DNA of 64,000 nt from Marinobacter sp. AC-23 (GCF_001858325.1 NZ_MBPP01000019.1:26615-90614); one strand, 5' to 3'; shown: positions 31,624 through 41,635, numbered from the stretch's first letter. Notes: generated by a model not told the origin, from the sequence alone. Program-made: numbers and translations.

Positions 31624-32792
31624 GATAATTCTCCTTTGCTTTGCTTGGCCTCCACCTCGGCCACCCACAGATCGTGGTGCTGGCGCGCCCATTCCACATC
31701 AACCTCACCGTTACCCATGGCATCGAACGCACCTTCCATACCAACGGTGCCAATATAAATGTGCGCAATAATGGCGAGCATCATGACGAAAGCCATGATC
31801 GAGTGCCAGATGTTGGCATACTGCATCTCTTCGTGCGGCGTCAGGGCCGTAGCGAACTCCGTTCCCAGGACACTGTTTATGACGCTAAATGTCTCGGCGA
31901 ACATGGGCATTTGAAACGGGAACAGCAGCGATAGGCCAGACAGAGAGACCGAGAAGCCCAACACCATAACGGCCCAGAAAACAATCTTCTGACCGGCGTT
32001 GAATTTTTTTGCTGAAGGATGGGATTTGGTAAAAATACCGCCGCCCGCCTTGAGCCACTGCCAATCCAGTTTGCCAGGGATGTTGTGCGCCACCCACATA
32101 AAAAACGTCATCACCAGACCGAGCATAAAAGACCAGGAAATATTGTTGTGAACCCACTTCGAACCAGCGGCCAGAGTCGCAAAGACGTCGGGCCCCATCA
32201 CAGGGATCAGGAAGCTCCGCCCCATCAGGGTAATGAGCCCGGTTAGGCCCAGCGCAATAAACGAGCCGGCCAGCAGCCAGTGACCAAAACGCTCGATGGC
32301 TTTGAATCGCTGAACCGTGGTGCCTGAAGGGCCGCCATCGATCATGATTTTGCCGCGAATGAGATAAAACACCGCCAGCAGGGCGATGAAACCTAAGAGC
32401 GCGCCGCCGCCATAGGTGATGATCGGTCCCTCGCGCAGCTTATACCAGCTTATTCCTCCGTTCTGGATCATGACGTCAGCCGCAGGCCCACGAACCTGTG
32501 TGTTGGCGTCGAATTCGTTATAGCGAATGGAGCGGTATGTGTCTGCGTCAGAAACCCCGCCGCGGGTACCTAGTTGATCGGTCATCGGCGCCGCATTGGC
32601 TGGATCACCAAGATTCTCAGACCGGAAAGTCTCGTCAACTTTCAACTTCTGCTGACGAGCCATAATGTCTTCCAGGGTTTGAGCGCCCCCGGTCGCTGTG
32701 CGATCAACCGCGGGGGCCTCTTCCGCCCAGACAGAATTAAATGACAGTGTCGCCAGTACAAAGACGGCGGCACCCAATAGTTTCAAGTTCAT
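31620..32792 (-). CDS. fdhC: Formate dehydrogenase cytochrome b subunit
   Basis: Gamma subunit that anchors the periplasmic enzyme and passes electrons to quinone. 390 residues. A signal peptide (LGAAVFVLATLSFNSVWA) and about 115 periplasmic residues precede four or five membrane segments, a long N-terminal extension compared with the E. coli subunit. The family haem-ligand regions FGHWLLAGSFIALGLTG, WVHNNISWSFMLGLVMTFF and WHSIMAFVMMLAIIAHIYIG hold the histidines, and the C-terminal EGAFDAMGNGEVDVEWARQHHDLW is typical. The gap of 85 bases before it contains a strong intercistronic hairpin. Confidence 0.93.
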   Translation of the reverse strand: MNLKLLGAAVFVLATLSFNSVWAEEAPAVDRTATGGAQTLEDIMARQQKLKVDETFRSENLGDPANAAPMTDQLGTRGGVSDADTYRSIRYNEFDANTQVRGPAADVMIQNGGISWYKLREGPIITYGGGALLGFIALLAVFYLIRGKIMIDGGPSGTTVQRFKAIERFGHWLLAGSFIALGLTGLITLMGRSFLIPVMGPDVFATLAAGSKWVHNNISWSFMLGLVMTFFMWVAHNIPGKLDWQWLKAGGGIFTKSHPSAKKFNAGQKIVFWAVMVLGFSVSLSGLSLLFPFQMPMFAETFSVINSVLGTEFATALTPHEEMQYANIWHSIMAFVMMLAIIAHIYIGTVGMEGAFDAMGNGEVDVEWARQHHDLWVAEVEAKQSKGELS

Positions 32793-32840
32793 GAGAGCAC
32801 TCCAACGGAATCAACAAGAAGAAGTCTTTGCCTCAATATA

Positions 32841-32864
32841 TTCCGGGGCCGAAAGGCCCCGGAA
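32841..32864. other. Intercistronic GAAA-loop hairpin between fdhB and fdhC
   Basis: A perfect 10-base stem (TTCCGGGGCC at 32841-32850 with 32855-32864) with loop GAAA on the plus strand (TTTC on the operon strand). No U run follows on the operon strand, so it is more like an mRNA-stabilising or processing stem that sets subunit ratios than a terminator. Confidence 0.6.
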
Positions 32865-32877
32865 CACTCAGGCGAGC

Positions 32878-33486
32878 TTATGCACCCTTCTTCTCGTAGG
32901 CTGTGCCCCATCCCCAGGCGCCGGAACCGAAACCACGGCTCACGACACGCTGGCGATAGATATCTGCCACCTCGTTGCCGTCACCGGCCAGCAGGGCTTT
33001 GGTCGAGCACATTTCCGCGCAAAGGGGAAGTTTGCCCTCGGCAATACGGTTGCGTCCGTACTTGGCGAACTCGGCTGCTGAGTTGTCTTCTTCGGGACCG
33101 CCTGCACAGAACGTGCATTTATCCATCTTGCCCCGGCTGCCAAAATTACCCGCTTGCGGGAATTGGGGCGCACCGAAGGGGCAAGCGTAGAAGCAGTACC
33201 CACAACCGATACAAAGATCCTTGGAGTGCAGAACGATTCCGTCTTCAGTCTGGTAGAAGCAGTCGACCGGGCAGACGGCCATGCAAGGCGCGTCTGAGCA
33301 GTGCATGCAGGCTACCGAGATCGAACGTTCGCCCGGCTTACCATCTTCGATGGTCACCACGCGTCGACGGTTAATACCCCAGGGGACTTCATTCTCATTC
33401 TTACAGGCCGTCACGCAAGCATTGCATTCGATGCAGCGTTCGGCATCGCAAAGGAATTTTGCGCGTGCTTGTCCTTCAAGTGCCAT
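32878..33486 (-). CDS. fdhB: Formate dehydrogenase iron-sulfur subunit
   Basis: 202 residues with four ferredoxin-type cysteine groups: CIECNACVTACKNE, CMHCSDAPCMAVCPVDC, CIGCGYCFYACPFGAP and the CTFCAGG/CAEMC pair, enough for four 4Fe-4S clusters that carry electrons from the catalytic subunit to cytochrome b. It has no membrane helix of its own, unlike E. coli FdnH. Starts 15 bases after the fdhA stop. Confidence 0.95.
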   Translation of the reverse strand: MALEGQARAKFLCDAERCIECNACVTACKNENEVPWGINRRRVVTIEDGKPGERSISVACMHCSDAPCMAVCPVDCFYQTEDGIVLHSKDLCIGCGYCFYACPFGAPQFPQAGNFGSRGKMDKCTFCAGGPEEDNSAAEFAKYGRNRIAEGKLPLCAEMCSTKALLAGDGNEVADIYRQRVVSRGFGSGAWGWGTAYEKKGA

Positions 33487-33501
33487 GGTCTACACCTCTT
33501 G

Positions 33502-36387
33502 TTATGCCGGCATAATCGAACACAGGGTGGCTTTGGTCTCTTGCATCTGCGTGACCGAGTCATACCCGTATGTTTGAACAACGTTTGTAGATTCACCCAG
33601 AACGTAAGGATCAGAGCCCTTGGGATACTTATCCCTCAGCGACTTACCCTCCAGGTGCCCGCCGAAGTGAAACGGCATGAAAGCTACGCCTTCGCCGACA
33701 CGTTCGGTCACCATTGCCTTGACCTTGATGCGCCCGCCTTCCGGTCCGGATACCCAGACGTCTTTGCCGTCGCGAATGTTCAGGTTGTTCGCATCACGCG
33801 TATTCACCTCAATGAACATGTCCTGCTGCAATTCGGCCAGCCAGGGGTTGGAACGCGTCTCGTCACCGCCACCTTCGTACTCGACCAGACGGCCGGAAGT
33901 CAGAATGATGGGGAATTCCTTGCTGAAGTCCTTCTTCTGAATAGACTCGTACAAGGTCGGAACGCGCCAGAACGTCTTGTCCTCATAGGTCGGATAATCA
34001 ACGACCAGGTCACGACGGTTGGTGTAGAGCGGCTCGCGATGAACTGGCACTGGATCAGGGAAGTTCCAGACCACAGTACGCGCTTTGGCGTTTCCGAAGG
34101 GTGCGCATTCGTGCTTGATTGCGACACGCTGGATACCCCCTGAAAGATCCGTCTTCCAGTTGGTCTCGGGACCGGCCAGCGCTTCAATGCTGGCACGTTC
34201 CTCAGCCGTCAAATCACCATCCCAACCCAGATCCATCAACATCTGCATCGTGAACTCAGGGTACCCGTCCTTGATATCCGAGTTTTTCGAGTAAACGCCT
34301 TCTGCCAGCAGGTTTTCACCGTTGCGCTCGACACCAAACCGGGCTCGGAAAGTGAGACCGCCCTTGGACACTGGCAAGGACATATCGTAAAGAATCGGTG
34401 TTCCAGGGTGGTTCATTTCTGCCGTGCCCCAGCAAGGCCAGGGCAGACCATAGATGTCTCCATCGCAAGGTCCTCCATTTGCACGAAGGGTGGTCTTGTC
34501 GAAGTGGTGCTGGTACTGCATGTGTTTTTTGAGACGCTCAGGCGATTGCCCCGTGTAGCCGATGGTCCACATGCCACGATTGAATTCACGAGTGATGTCC
34601 TCGATTACCGGCTCGTCACCTTCAATGGCAATGTTGCGGAACATGCGATCGGTGAAACCGAACTTGTCCGAAAACAGCTTCATGATCTCGTGATCAACTT
34701 TCGAGTCAAACAGTGGCTCGACGACTTTTTCACGCCACTGAAGCGAACGGTTGGAAGCGGTTACCGAGCCTGATGTCTCGAACTGGGTGGTCGTTGGCAG
34801 CAGGTAGGCGCCATCCTTGCGATCGTGCAGCACGGCTGAAACGGTGGGGAAGGGATCCACAACGACCAGCAGGTCCAGCTTCTCCATCGCTTCCTTCATT
34901 TCCAGCATTCGGGTTTGAGAGTTGGGCGCGTGGCCCCAGAGCACCATGGCCCGGGTGTTGTCCGGCTGACCCAGATTTTCCTTGGCTTCAAGTACACCGT
35001 CGATCCAGCGCGAAACCGGAATCCCCTTCTCGTTCATCATGGCTTTGGACTTGCCGTTTTTGTCCCACACGGCAAATCGGCCCTTCAGCCAATCCGCGTC
35101 TTCCTCCCAGACTCGCGCCCAGTGGCCCCAGGCGCCAGCGCTCAGACCGTAATAGCCTGGCAAGGTATCGGCCAGAACACCCAGATCCGTGGCGCCCTGA
35201 ACGTTGTCGTGTCCGCGGAAGATGTTGGTGCCGCCGCCGGGAGCCCCCATGTTGCCCAGCGCCAACTGAAGGATGCAATACGCACGGGTGTTGTTGTTGC
35301 CGTTGGAGTGCTGGGTACCACCCATGCACCAGATCACCGTACCCGGGCGATTATTGGCCAGGGTGCGGGCGACACGCTCAAGCTGGGCGCCCGGCGCACC
35401 GGTTACGCGCTCAACTTCTTCCGGATTCCAGCGTTTCACCTCTTGACGGATCTCATCCATGCCCCAAACCCGGGTGCGGATAAACTCCTTATCTTCCCAT
35501 TTGTTTTCGAAGATGTGCCACAAGATGCCCCACACCAGCGCAACGTCTGAGCCCGGCCGGAAACGAACGAACTCATCGGCGTGAGCTGCGGTACGTGTGA
35601 AGCGCGGATCACAGACGATCAGCGGCGCGTTGTTTTCTTCCTTGGCTTTCAAAAGATGCAGCAACGACACCGGGTGCGCTTCGGCGGGGTTGCCGCCGAT
35701 GATGAAGATCGCCTTGGAGTTGTGGATGTCGTTGTACGAGTTGGTCATCGCACCGTAGCCCCAGGTGTTGGCTACGCCTGCGACCGTTGTCGAGTGGCAA
35801 ATCCGGGCCTGGTGATCGACGTTATTGGTGCCCCAGTACGCCGCGAATTTACGGTAAAGATAAGACTGCTCATTGTTGAACTTGGCGCTACCCAGCCAAT
35901 AGACCGAGTCAGGCCCGCTTTCCTCGCGGATCTGAAGCATCTTGTCGCCAATTTCGTTGATTGCCTGATCCCAGGGAATCTTCTGCCACTGGCCGTTGAC
36001 CATTTTCATGGGAGACTTGAGACGACGTTCGCCGTGGGCATGCTCGCGCACTGAAGCGCCCTTGGCGCAGTGAGCACCCAAATTAAAGGGGCTGTCCCAG
36101 CCTGGTTCCTGACCAACCCATACGCCACTCTGAACTTCGGCTTCGACGGTACAGCCTACCGAGCAGTGCGTACATACCGATTTTTTGAGGACAACTTCGC
36201 CGCCACCGGTCGACGGGGTCGCAGCTTCAACCCTTCCCGACGTCAGCGATAAAGCCGCCATGCCACCCACTGCAACACCGGAAGCCGTTAAAAATTGACG
36301 GCGATCCAACGTCTTTGCAGCGAGAGATGAAAGCAAAGAGCCTGCACGGGAGCGTTTCGCTACCCCGTTGGTCTTCTTCCTTAACAT
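33502..36387 (-). CDS. fdhA: Formate dehydrogenase catalytic subunit, TAT-exported, cysteine type
   Basis: Oxidises formate to carbon dioxide in the periplasm with a bis-MGD molybdenum or tungsten cofactor. 961 residues from the ATG at 36387 (GAGAGGGG upstream). TAT signal with DRRQFLT (RR at 29-30), a 4Fe-4S site (cysteines 72, 75, 79, 107), and the metal ligand C197 in ARICHSTT: a cysteine, where E. coli FdnG has selenocysteine. No in-frame TGA is needed. The domain order is molybdopterin oxidoreductase then molydop-binding. The preceding operon genes are its likely chaperone and TAT accessory protein. Confidence 0.96.
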   Translation of the reverse strand: MLRKKTNGVAKRSRAGSLLSSLAAKTLDRRQFLTASGVAVGGMAALSLTSGRVEAATPSTGGGEVVLKKSVCTHCSVGCTVEAEVQSGVWVGQEPGWDSPFNLGAHCAKGASVREHAHGERRLKSPMKMVNGQWQKIPWDQAINEIGDKMLQIREESGPDSVYWLGSAKFNNEQSYLYRKFAAYWGTNNVDHQARICHSTTVAGVANTWGYGAMTNSYNDIHNSKAIFIIGGNPAEAHPVSLLHLLKAKEENNAPLIVCDPRFTRTAAHADEFVRFRPGSDVALVWGILWHIFENKWEDKEFIRTRVWGMDEIRQEVKRWNPEEVERVTGAPGAQLERVARTLANNRPGTVIWCMGGTQHSNGNNNTRAYCILQLALGNMGAPGGGTNIFRGHDNVQGATDLGVLADTLPGYYGLSAGAWGHWARVWEEDADWLKGRFAVWDKNGKSKAMMNEKGIPVSRWIDGVLEAKENLGQPDNTRAMVLWGHAPNSQTRMLEMKEAMEKLDLLVVVDPFPTVSAVLHDRKDGAYLLPTTTQFETSGSVTASNRSLQWREKVVEPLFDSKVDHEIMKLFSDKFGFTDRMFRNIAIEGDEPVIEDITREFNRGMWTIGYTGQSPERLKKHMQYQHHFDKTTLRANGGPCDGDIYGLPWPCWGTAEMNHPGTPILYDMSLPVSKGGLTFRARFGVERNGENLLAEGVYSKNSDIKDGYPEFTMQMLMDLGWDGDLTAEERASIEALAGPETNWKTDLSGGIQRVAIKHECAPFGNAKARTVVWNFPDPVPVHREPLYTNRRDLVVDYPTYEDKTFWRVPTLYESIQKKDFSKEFPIILTSGRLVEYEGGGDETRSNPWLAELQQDMFIEVNTRDANNLNIRDGKDVWVSGPEGGRIKVKAMVTERVGEGVAFMPFHFGGHLEGKSLRDKYPKGSDPYVLGESTNVVQTYGYDSVTQMQETKATLCSIMPA

Positions 36388-36476
36388 GTCTCTTACCCCT
36401 CTCGTTGTTATTCTCGTTTTTTCTGGAGGTGTGGTCATCCAAGAGCATCACGCAACCTTGAATGATTCACGCTTCC

Positions 36477-36668
36477 TCAAAAGCGAGCCGATTCGAAATA
36501 CTTACGCGTGTGTTCAGTGTCACGCAGGCCGCGGCTTTTCGGTACGTTTTGTTTGACGACCTCCGCTGCGGCGTTCGGTGCAACCGCCATTGCAACGGCA
36601 GCCGGAGCTGCAACTGCTGCCATTTTCAAGAAACGGCGACGGCTGTTTTCACGCTTCGGGTTGTCCAT
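36477..36668 (-). CDS. Formate dehydrogenase region TAT-target protein
   Basis: 63 residues with a TAT signal (NSRRRFLKMAAVAAPAAVAM) and a short polar tail (RDTEHTRKYFESARF). It matches the small family known only from formate dehydrogenase operons (TIGR02811; called FdhX in Shewanella, from memory). The ATG at 36668 has GGGGAGG upstream. It may help export or assemble FdhA, but its mechanism is unknown. Followed by an 89-base gap with no gene. Confidence 0.85.
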   Translation of the reverse strand: MDNPKRENSRRRFLKMAAVAAPAAVAMAVAPNAAAEVVKQNVPKSRGLRDTEHTRKYFESARF

Positions 36669-36712
36669 AGGACACCTCCCCACGGGTTAAGGAATCATTC
36701 AGATCCCGGTTA

Positions 36713-37321
36713 CTAAATTGCAAAGGCATCTGCTTCTACAGCCATGAAAGCCCGCCCCAGCGAGCCCACCGGGCCGTAGAAGATGGCACTTTGCGCTTCT
36801 TCCAAATCAGTAAAAAACAATTCCGCCCACTTTGCCAAGTGTGTGTCAAAAAAGGCTTTTTGCGACGGCAGATCATTGTCGCAGGGAAATTCGCCGATAA
36901 TGATCCCTGCCATGATTTCGCACAGGGTGCCAATATGATCTTCCGGTTCTTTGACATCGCTGCGGGCTTTGATGCCCCTGGCCATAAGATCGGTACGCAG
37001 CGCTGCAAGTGGCTTCTCATTCAAAAAACCGGTGAGGTAATAGCTGGTGTAAGGAAGCAATTCGCCACGACCGAGCCCGACAAAAAGGTTGTTGTACTCA
37101 CGCTCGGCGTCATAGGGATTGGTGCGTTCCGCAAGCACAGCCACGTTTTTGCAGGCCGCGCCCAGAGGGGTGTCGTCACCCTGCAAAGACGCCAACCCTT
37201 TCAACAGCTCACTCGAAGGCGGGCCGGAAAGCAGGACGCCCAGAAGCTGATAGATCTGGGCCCGGGCGCGATCCTCTTCGGTGACCGAACGCGGGCATTG
37301 AATTTCCGCTGTGTTGTTCAA
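36713..37321 (-). CDS. TorD/DmsD-like redox enzyme chaperone
   Basis: 202 residues, all-helical TorD family. LLGVLLSGPPSSELL, YDAEREYNNLFVGLGRGELLPYTSYYLTGFL and EPEDHIGTLCEIMAGI are the family signatures. It should bind the twin-arginine leader of FdhA (and perhaps the small TAT protein) until the cofactor is inserted. First gene of the formate dehydrogenase operon; its promoter is presumably in 37322-37429. Confidence 0.9.
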   Translation of the reverse strand: MNNTAEIQCPRSVTEEDRARAQIYQLLGVLLSGPPSSELLKGLASLQGDDTPLGAACKNVAVLAERTNPYDAEREYNNLFVGLGRGELLPYTSYYLTGFLNEKPLAALRTDLMARGIKARSDVKEPEDHIGTLCEIMAGIIIGEFPCDNDLPSQKAFFDTHLAKWAELFFTDLEEAQSAIFYGPVGSLGRAFMAVEADAFAI

Positions 37322-37356
37322 ATCGTGTCCCTTTAATTATTATTTGCAGTCTGACC

Positions 37357-37369
37357 TACTAGTCTAGTA
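37357..37369. promoter_or_regulatory. Perfect 13-bp palindrome upstream of the formate dehydrogenase operon
   Basis: TACTAGTCTAGTA lies 36 bases upstream of the torD-like start codon, in the A+T-rich 108-base spacer. It has the position of an operator, but the factor is unknown and 13-bp palindromes do occur by chance. Confidence 0.35.
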
Positions 37370-37429
37370 CACACACAAGATTAGTGGAAAAACTTTGCTA
37401 TCGTTCGCCAATGGCTGAAACGTATTCTG

Positions 37430-38071
37430 TTAATTTTCAAAACGCATCCGGGGGCGGAAGCGTGGCGTTTGATCCTCATCCGATTGATTCGGTTCGTTTT
37501 CCACATGGCGCATTACCTGGCGTGTCACAGAAAGTTCCGATTGATCCGAGGCTCCACCCGCTTCAAGGGAAATGTCTGTTCCGGGGGCTTCGGCGACCGC
37601 TGGAGGTCTGACATGCTCCACTATGCTGGCAGGCTCTTCGATCTGGTCTTCAATCTGCCCATCGACCTTTTTGGCTCTATCAATGAAACCCTGTCCAACC
37701 TTGTAGAGGGTCTTTGCGCCTTTAATCGTGGGACCGGCATCAGTGAAATCTTCGTCGTAATCATTAAGGCCATCCAACACCGCAAGCACAGGGTTGGATT
37801 TCCATAACGCCCGAAGAGCCTTGCGGCGCAAGAGTTCGGGAATCTCTTTTCCCATGAACCCGGTGATGTCAGTGCCCAGTTCGATGGCATCCGGATCAGG
37901 CAACCCGTACTTTACAAGTACTTCATGCTCCGGCAGGGTGTCATTGACAGCGAGTTCCTGCGCTTCTGGCGATGGCTCGGCTTCAACGACCGGAGGAGCC
38001 GTAGGCTCCTGCTCCCTGGCAGCTTTGGCTTTTTGGCGCGACCAACGCTGTAGGCGTGACTCGGCCATCAC
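37430..38071 (-). CDS. DUF3306 protein
   Basis: 213 residues with the family core LPDPDAIELGTDITGFMGKEIP and LRRKALRALWKSNPVLAVLDGLNDYDEDF; acidic, disordered ends, no signal peptide or membrane segment. DUF3306 is found only beside formate dehydrogenase genes with DUF3305. Overlaps the DUF3305 stop by four bases. Function unknown; a cytoplasmic assembly role is inferred from context. Confidence 0.9.
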   Translation of the reverse strand: MMAESRLQRWSRQKAKAAREQEPTAPPVVEAEPSPEAQELAVNDTLPEHEVLVKYGLPDPDAIELGTDITGFMGKEIPELLRRKALRALWKSNPVLAVLDGLNDYDEDFTDAGPTIKGAKTLYKVGQGFIDRAKKVDGQIEDQIEEPASIVEHVRPPAVAEAPGTDISLEAGGASDQSELSVTRQVMRHVENEPNQSDEDQTPRFRPRMRFEN

Positions 38072-38658
38072 TGAAGTCTCGGTTTTTTAATGTTGCCGGG
38101 AGCGCGATACACATCGCTCTCCTGACGGATACGCGGATCGCCTTTAGCGTCTTCGATGCCATCAACACGGATCTCGTCTCGACGGCGTTTCTTGAAGGGC
38201 TCTTCTATATAGTGCATGTCGATAAACTCCATGATCCAGGCCGCAAGGGATTCTGGAATGGGAACCGCCTCGACAATACTTTCGCTGCTATCGAGAGCGT
38301 CCAATGCGTCATGGGCGCTGGCGGTAACGGCACTGACAACCCACCCGGATGGCGACTGGCTCGTGACATCTCTGTCCATTACGACCCAGACAGAAGGAGC
38401 CGCCATATTCAGGGATACCAAGTAGCCCTCAACGTCGGCACGGAACAGTTCCATCGTGACCGTGCCCGCGTGATAATCGACCACCTCTCCCTCGCGAACC
38501 ATTTCTTTCCAGAACGCTTCCGGGGCCCCCGGTATCACAGCCACCGGTTTCCAGATATCCCGTGTCCAACGAGTCACCCCAGGTGACCGGCGAACAACGA
38601 CACCTACCTGTAATTCGCGTCTCCAATGATCTGTCCGATTATTCATGGCAATTCTCAT
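38068..38658 (-). CDS. DUF3305 protein
   Basis: 196 residues, soluble. Family features: VVVRRSPGVTRWTRDIWKPVAVIPGAPE, YHAGTVTMELFRADVEGYLVSLN and PSVWVVMDRD. Always found next to DUF3306 and formate dehydrogenase clusters, sometimes fused to it. Diverges from the iron-sulfur operon across 131 bases. Function unknown. Confidence 0.9.
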   Translation of the reverse strand: MRIAMNNRTDHWRRELQVGVVVRRSPGVTRWTRDIWKPVAVIPGAPEAFWKEMVREGEVVDYHAGTVTMELFRADVEGYLVSLNMAAPSVWVVMDRDVTSQSPSGWVVSAVTASAHDALDALDSSESIVEAVPIPESLAAWIMEFIDMHYIEEPFKKRRRDEIRVDGIEDAKGDPRIRQESDVYRAPGNIKKPRLQ

Positions 38659-38789
38659 TTTTTCTTATAGCTTCAAAATAGCAGGGCTACAACGATTATC
38701 CAACTGTCCAAAAGTAAATGACTATGGCATGCTCGATTAGTAAATTTGGTGCGTGCACGTATAAAAACAACGAAAGAGTTGACCCCCTG

Positions 38790-40769
38790 ATGACGGCATA
38801 CAAGACCCTACTTTTGTGTAGTTGTGACAAGACACAGTCTTTCAATCCGAAGGCGTTGCAGAAAGCCGCCGGAGCTGCGCAGGTAATCGCGGTGGACCAA
38901 CTGTGTGGTACAGAATTAAACGTCGCCGCTGAACATCTGGGCGCGAACAATGAAGTGCTCATTGCATGTGGCCAACAGTCAGCTTTGTTCGAACGCCTGT
39001 CCGAGGACGTATACGCCGAGATTAAGCATGCCGCGCCCCTACATACTATTGATATCCGGGACAGGGCTGGCTGGAGCGCCCCCGATGCCAAGCCAGAGCG
39101 CCAGCATGCCAAGCAGGCCGCGCTGATTGCTGCTGCTCAGCTGCCGCCCCCCATGGCACCGGCGAAAACCATTCAATCCAGCGGCATCTGCTGTGTTGTC
39201 GGCCCCACCGAACAGGCCATCAGAATGGCCGAACTGGTTCAGGACGAGTTAGGCGTCACGTGTATTGTTAATGATGCCGGCCCAATTCAACTGCCCTCCG
39301 CTGCTTACGATGTTGCGAAAGGTCAACTGACGAAAGCCTACGGCGCACTTGGCAACTTCAAGCTGGAATTTGCCCACTTGCAAACCCTGAATCCGGCCGG
39401 ACGGGGTGAGCTGGGTTATGGCGAAGCAAAGCTCACCGCCCGCAGCGAATGCGATGTGTTTATCGACCTTCGGGGTGGTGCCCCGGCATTTCCAAGTCAT
39501 GAGAAACGCAACGGCTATTTCTGGGCTGACCCGAAGAAGACTGGCGAGCTGGAACGTATTGCCCTGACTGCCAGGGAACGGGTTGGTGAATTCGAGAAAA
39601 CCGTGTATTTCAGGTTGGAAGAGTCCCTGTGTGCGCACTCACGGGCCAACAAACCCGGCTGTACACGCTGCCTGGATGTCTGTCCCACAGAGGCCATTTT
39701 TTCTGCAGGGGACCATATCCAGATCGATTCGGATATTTGCGCTGGCTGCGGGTCCTGTGCCGCCGTCTGCCCCACTTCCGCGATTACCATGAACGAAACG
39801 TCGTTCGAAGCGATAACCAAGGTCGTGGAGGTGATGGCAAAAGTCTATCGGGAACATACCAGCGAATCTCCGCGTCTGGCGTTTCACACCCTGGGTGCTG
39901 GTGCCGACGCCATTGCCAACCTGGCGCGATACGATGTCGGGCTGGCGGACGATCTGATTCCGATGGGGCTGGAGCATATAGACCGGATTGGCCATGCTGA
40001 AATAATGGCGGCATTCGGCGCGGGCTACGCAGAGGTCCTTATCCTTGCGGACAACGAGATAGATAGGCGGGTGGTGGCTGCGGAAGTTGAACTGGCTCAG
40101 GCCCTGCTCCAAGGTACCCATAACTCGCCGAGCCGGGTGCGGGTCATTTCCGCCATCGAACTCTGCGATGCGGGTGCCAATGCCGGGCGAGTGAGCGACC
40201 CGATCCTGCTGATCGGCGGTCGCCGGGACATCACGCGGGTGGCAGTTGCCGCTATGTCGGACAAAATCGAAGAACCGATTCCGCTCCCCGCGGGCGCACC
40301 TTATGGCGCGATAGAAATTGATTCCGATAAATGTACGCTCTGCTTGGCCTGCGTATCACTATGCCCGACCGGTGCTCTTGGCGATCACGGGGACAGACCT
40401 GAGGTTCAGTTTACGGAAAATGCCTGTGTTCAGTGCGGCATCTGCGACAGCACTTGTCCGGAGACGGCCATCACCCTGCAGCCCCGGCTGGACGTGTCAA
40501 AGGCTGCGCTAAGTGCCCGGGTTTTGCATGGAGAGGAGCCTTTCGAGTGTATTAAATGTGGCACTCCGTTTGGCGTTGCGAGCACCATTAAACGAGTCGT
40601 CGAGAAACTGGAAAACCAGCACTGGATGTACAAGAATTCTGATAATGTTCAGCTCATCAAGATGTGTGACGACTGCCGGATCAAATCCCAGTTCCATGGG
40701 GACACCGCTCCCATGGCGGGCGGTGAACGGCCTCGGATCCGTACCAGTGATGACTATCTGGACAGCTGA
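38790..40769 (+). CDS. Multi-cluster 4Fe-4S ferredoxin-like protein
   Basis: 659 residues. The N-terminal third ([15 protein letters not shown]) is of unknown fold, followed by four ferredoxin-type groups, two around 280-345 ([29 protein letters not shown]) and two around 515-575 ([32 protein letters not shown]), and a Cys-pair end ([14 protein letters not shown]) that could bind zinc. A middle segment has Hdr/CoA-like features I cannot name. Starts the four-gene operon with Mrp, ligase-like and DUF6505. Possibly an electron donor or acceptor for the formate system. Start chosen at ATG 38790; ATGs upstream at 38718 lack a good site. Confidence 0.85.
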   Translation: MTAYKTLLLCSCDKTQSFNPKALQKAAGAAQVIAVDQLCGTELNVAAEHLGANNEVLIACGQQSALFERLSEDVYAEIKHAAPLHTIDIRDRAGWSAPDAKPERQHAKQAALIAAAQLPPPMAPAKTIQSSGICCVVGPTEQAIRMAELVQDELGVTCIVNDAGPIQLPSAAYDVAKGQLTKAYGALGNFKLEFAHLQTLNPAGRGELGYGEAKLTARSECDVFIDLRGGAPAFPSHEKRNGYFWADPKKTGELERIALTARERVGEFEKTVYFRLEESLCAHSRANKPGCTRCLDVCPTEAIFSAGDHIQIDSDICAGCGSCAAVCPTSAITMNETSFEAITKVVEVMAKVYREHTSESPRLAFHTLGAGADAIANLARYDVGLADDLIPMGLEHIDRIGHAEIMAAFGAGYAEVLILADNEIDRRVVAAEVELAQALLQGTHNSPSRVRVISAIELCDAGANAGRVSDPILLIGGRRDITRVAVAAMSDKIEEPIPLPAGAPYGAIEIDSDKCTLCLACVSLCPTGALGDHGDRPEVQFTENACVQCGICDSTCPETAITLQPRLDVSKAALSARVLHGEEPFECIKCGTPFGVASTIKRVVEKLENQHWMYKNSDNVQLIKMCDDCRIKSQFHGDTAPMAGGERPRIRTSDDYLDS

Positions 40770-40786
40770 AAACAACAGGACAAACC

Positions 40787-41635
40787 ATGGTTGAGTATAC
40801 CGAAGTTGGTAAAAAACCGAACCTGATCGGAACCGATGCCCCCCGTCCTCAGGACAAAAACCCCAGAGGTGTTGATCGGATCATCGCCATTGCTTCTGGC
40901 AAGGGTGGCGTTGGCAAATCCACGGTGTCATCCAATCTGGCCGTTGCACTGGCCTCGAAAGGTCTCAAGGTTGGTCTGCTGGACGCCGACGTCTACGGCC
41001 CCAGCCAGCCCCGCATGCTAGGTGTTTCCGGTCGCCCTTCCAGCCCGGATGGAAGTACCATCCTGCCGCTGAGAAACCACGGGGTTACGCTAATGTCCCT
41101 GGGGCTGATGGCGCCGGAAGATGAAGCCATTGTCTGGCGCGGGCCCATGTTGATGGGCGCTCTGCAACAGATGATGAACCAGGTGGAGTGGGGGCGGCTC
41201 GATGTGCTGCTGGTGGATCTGCCGCCGGGCACCGGCGATGTACAGATGACCCTGAGTCAGAAGTTTTTCGTTGCCGGAGCGGTTGTGGTCTCAACGCCTC
41301 AGGACATAGCGTTGATGGACGCCCGCAAAGGCATTGATATGTTCAAGCGAATGGACGTGCCGCTATTTGGTTTGATCGAAAACATGGCTTCCTTTGTCTG
41401 CGATGGTTGCGGTAAAGAGCACCATCCATTCGGACACGGCGGCGCGCGGGCGGAGGCTGAAAAGCTTGGTGCCCCTTTCCTTGGCGAGATTCCGCTGGAT
41501 CTCGATATCCGAATCGGTTCGGACGGTGGCGTCCCGATAGTGGTATCAAAACCGGATAGCCCTCAGGCACAGTCTTTCCAACGCATCGCCAATGAAATTG
41601 TTGCCTCCGACTTGTACGCCCGGGCGATCCAATGA
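40787..41635 (+). CDS. Mrp/ApbC-type Fe-S cluster carrier ATPase
   Basis: 282 residues of the Mrp/Nbp35 family: deviant Walker [15 protein letters not shown], Walker [14 protein letters not shown], and the metal-binding CxxC in [11 protein letters not shown]. It should form a dimer, bind a 4Fe-4S cluster at the CxxC pair and deliver it. It lacks the N-terminal MIP18 domain of the housekeeping Mrp, so it may be specialised for the neighbouring iron-sulfur protein. It follows the ferredoxin-like gene by 17 bases and overlaps the next gene by four (ATGA). Confidence 0.92.
   Translation: MVEYTEVGKKPNLIGTDAPRPQDKNPRGVDRIIAIASGKGGVGKSTVSSNLAVALASKGLKVGLLDADVYGPSQPRMLGVSGRPSSPDGSTILPLRNHGVTLMSLGLMAPEDEAIVWRGPMLMGALQQMMNQVEWGRLDVLLVDLPPGTGDVQMTLSQKFFVAGAVVVSTPQDIALMDARKGIDMFKRMDVPLFGLIENMASFVCDGCGKEHHPFGHGGARAEAEKLGAPFLGEIPLDLDIRIGSDGGVPIVVSKPDSPQAQSFQRIANEIVASDLYARAIQ

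Noticed and set aside
33502..36387. A selenocysteine formate dehydrogenase
   Set aside because: The metal ligand codon encodes Cys and no in-frame TGA or SECIS-like stem is needed.
36388..36476. Possible extra gene between the TAT-target gene and fdhA
   Set aside because: No ribosome site with a start and no codon bias; only frame leftovers.
38718..38789. Longer start for the Fe-S protein at 38718
   Set aside because: Adds 24 residues unlike the family and has a poor ribosome site; it would also crowd the divergent promoter.
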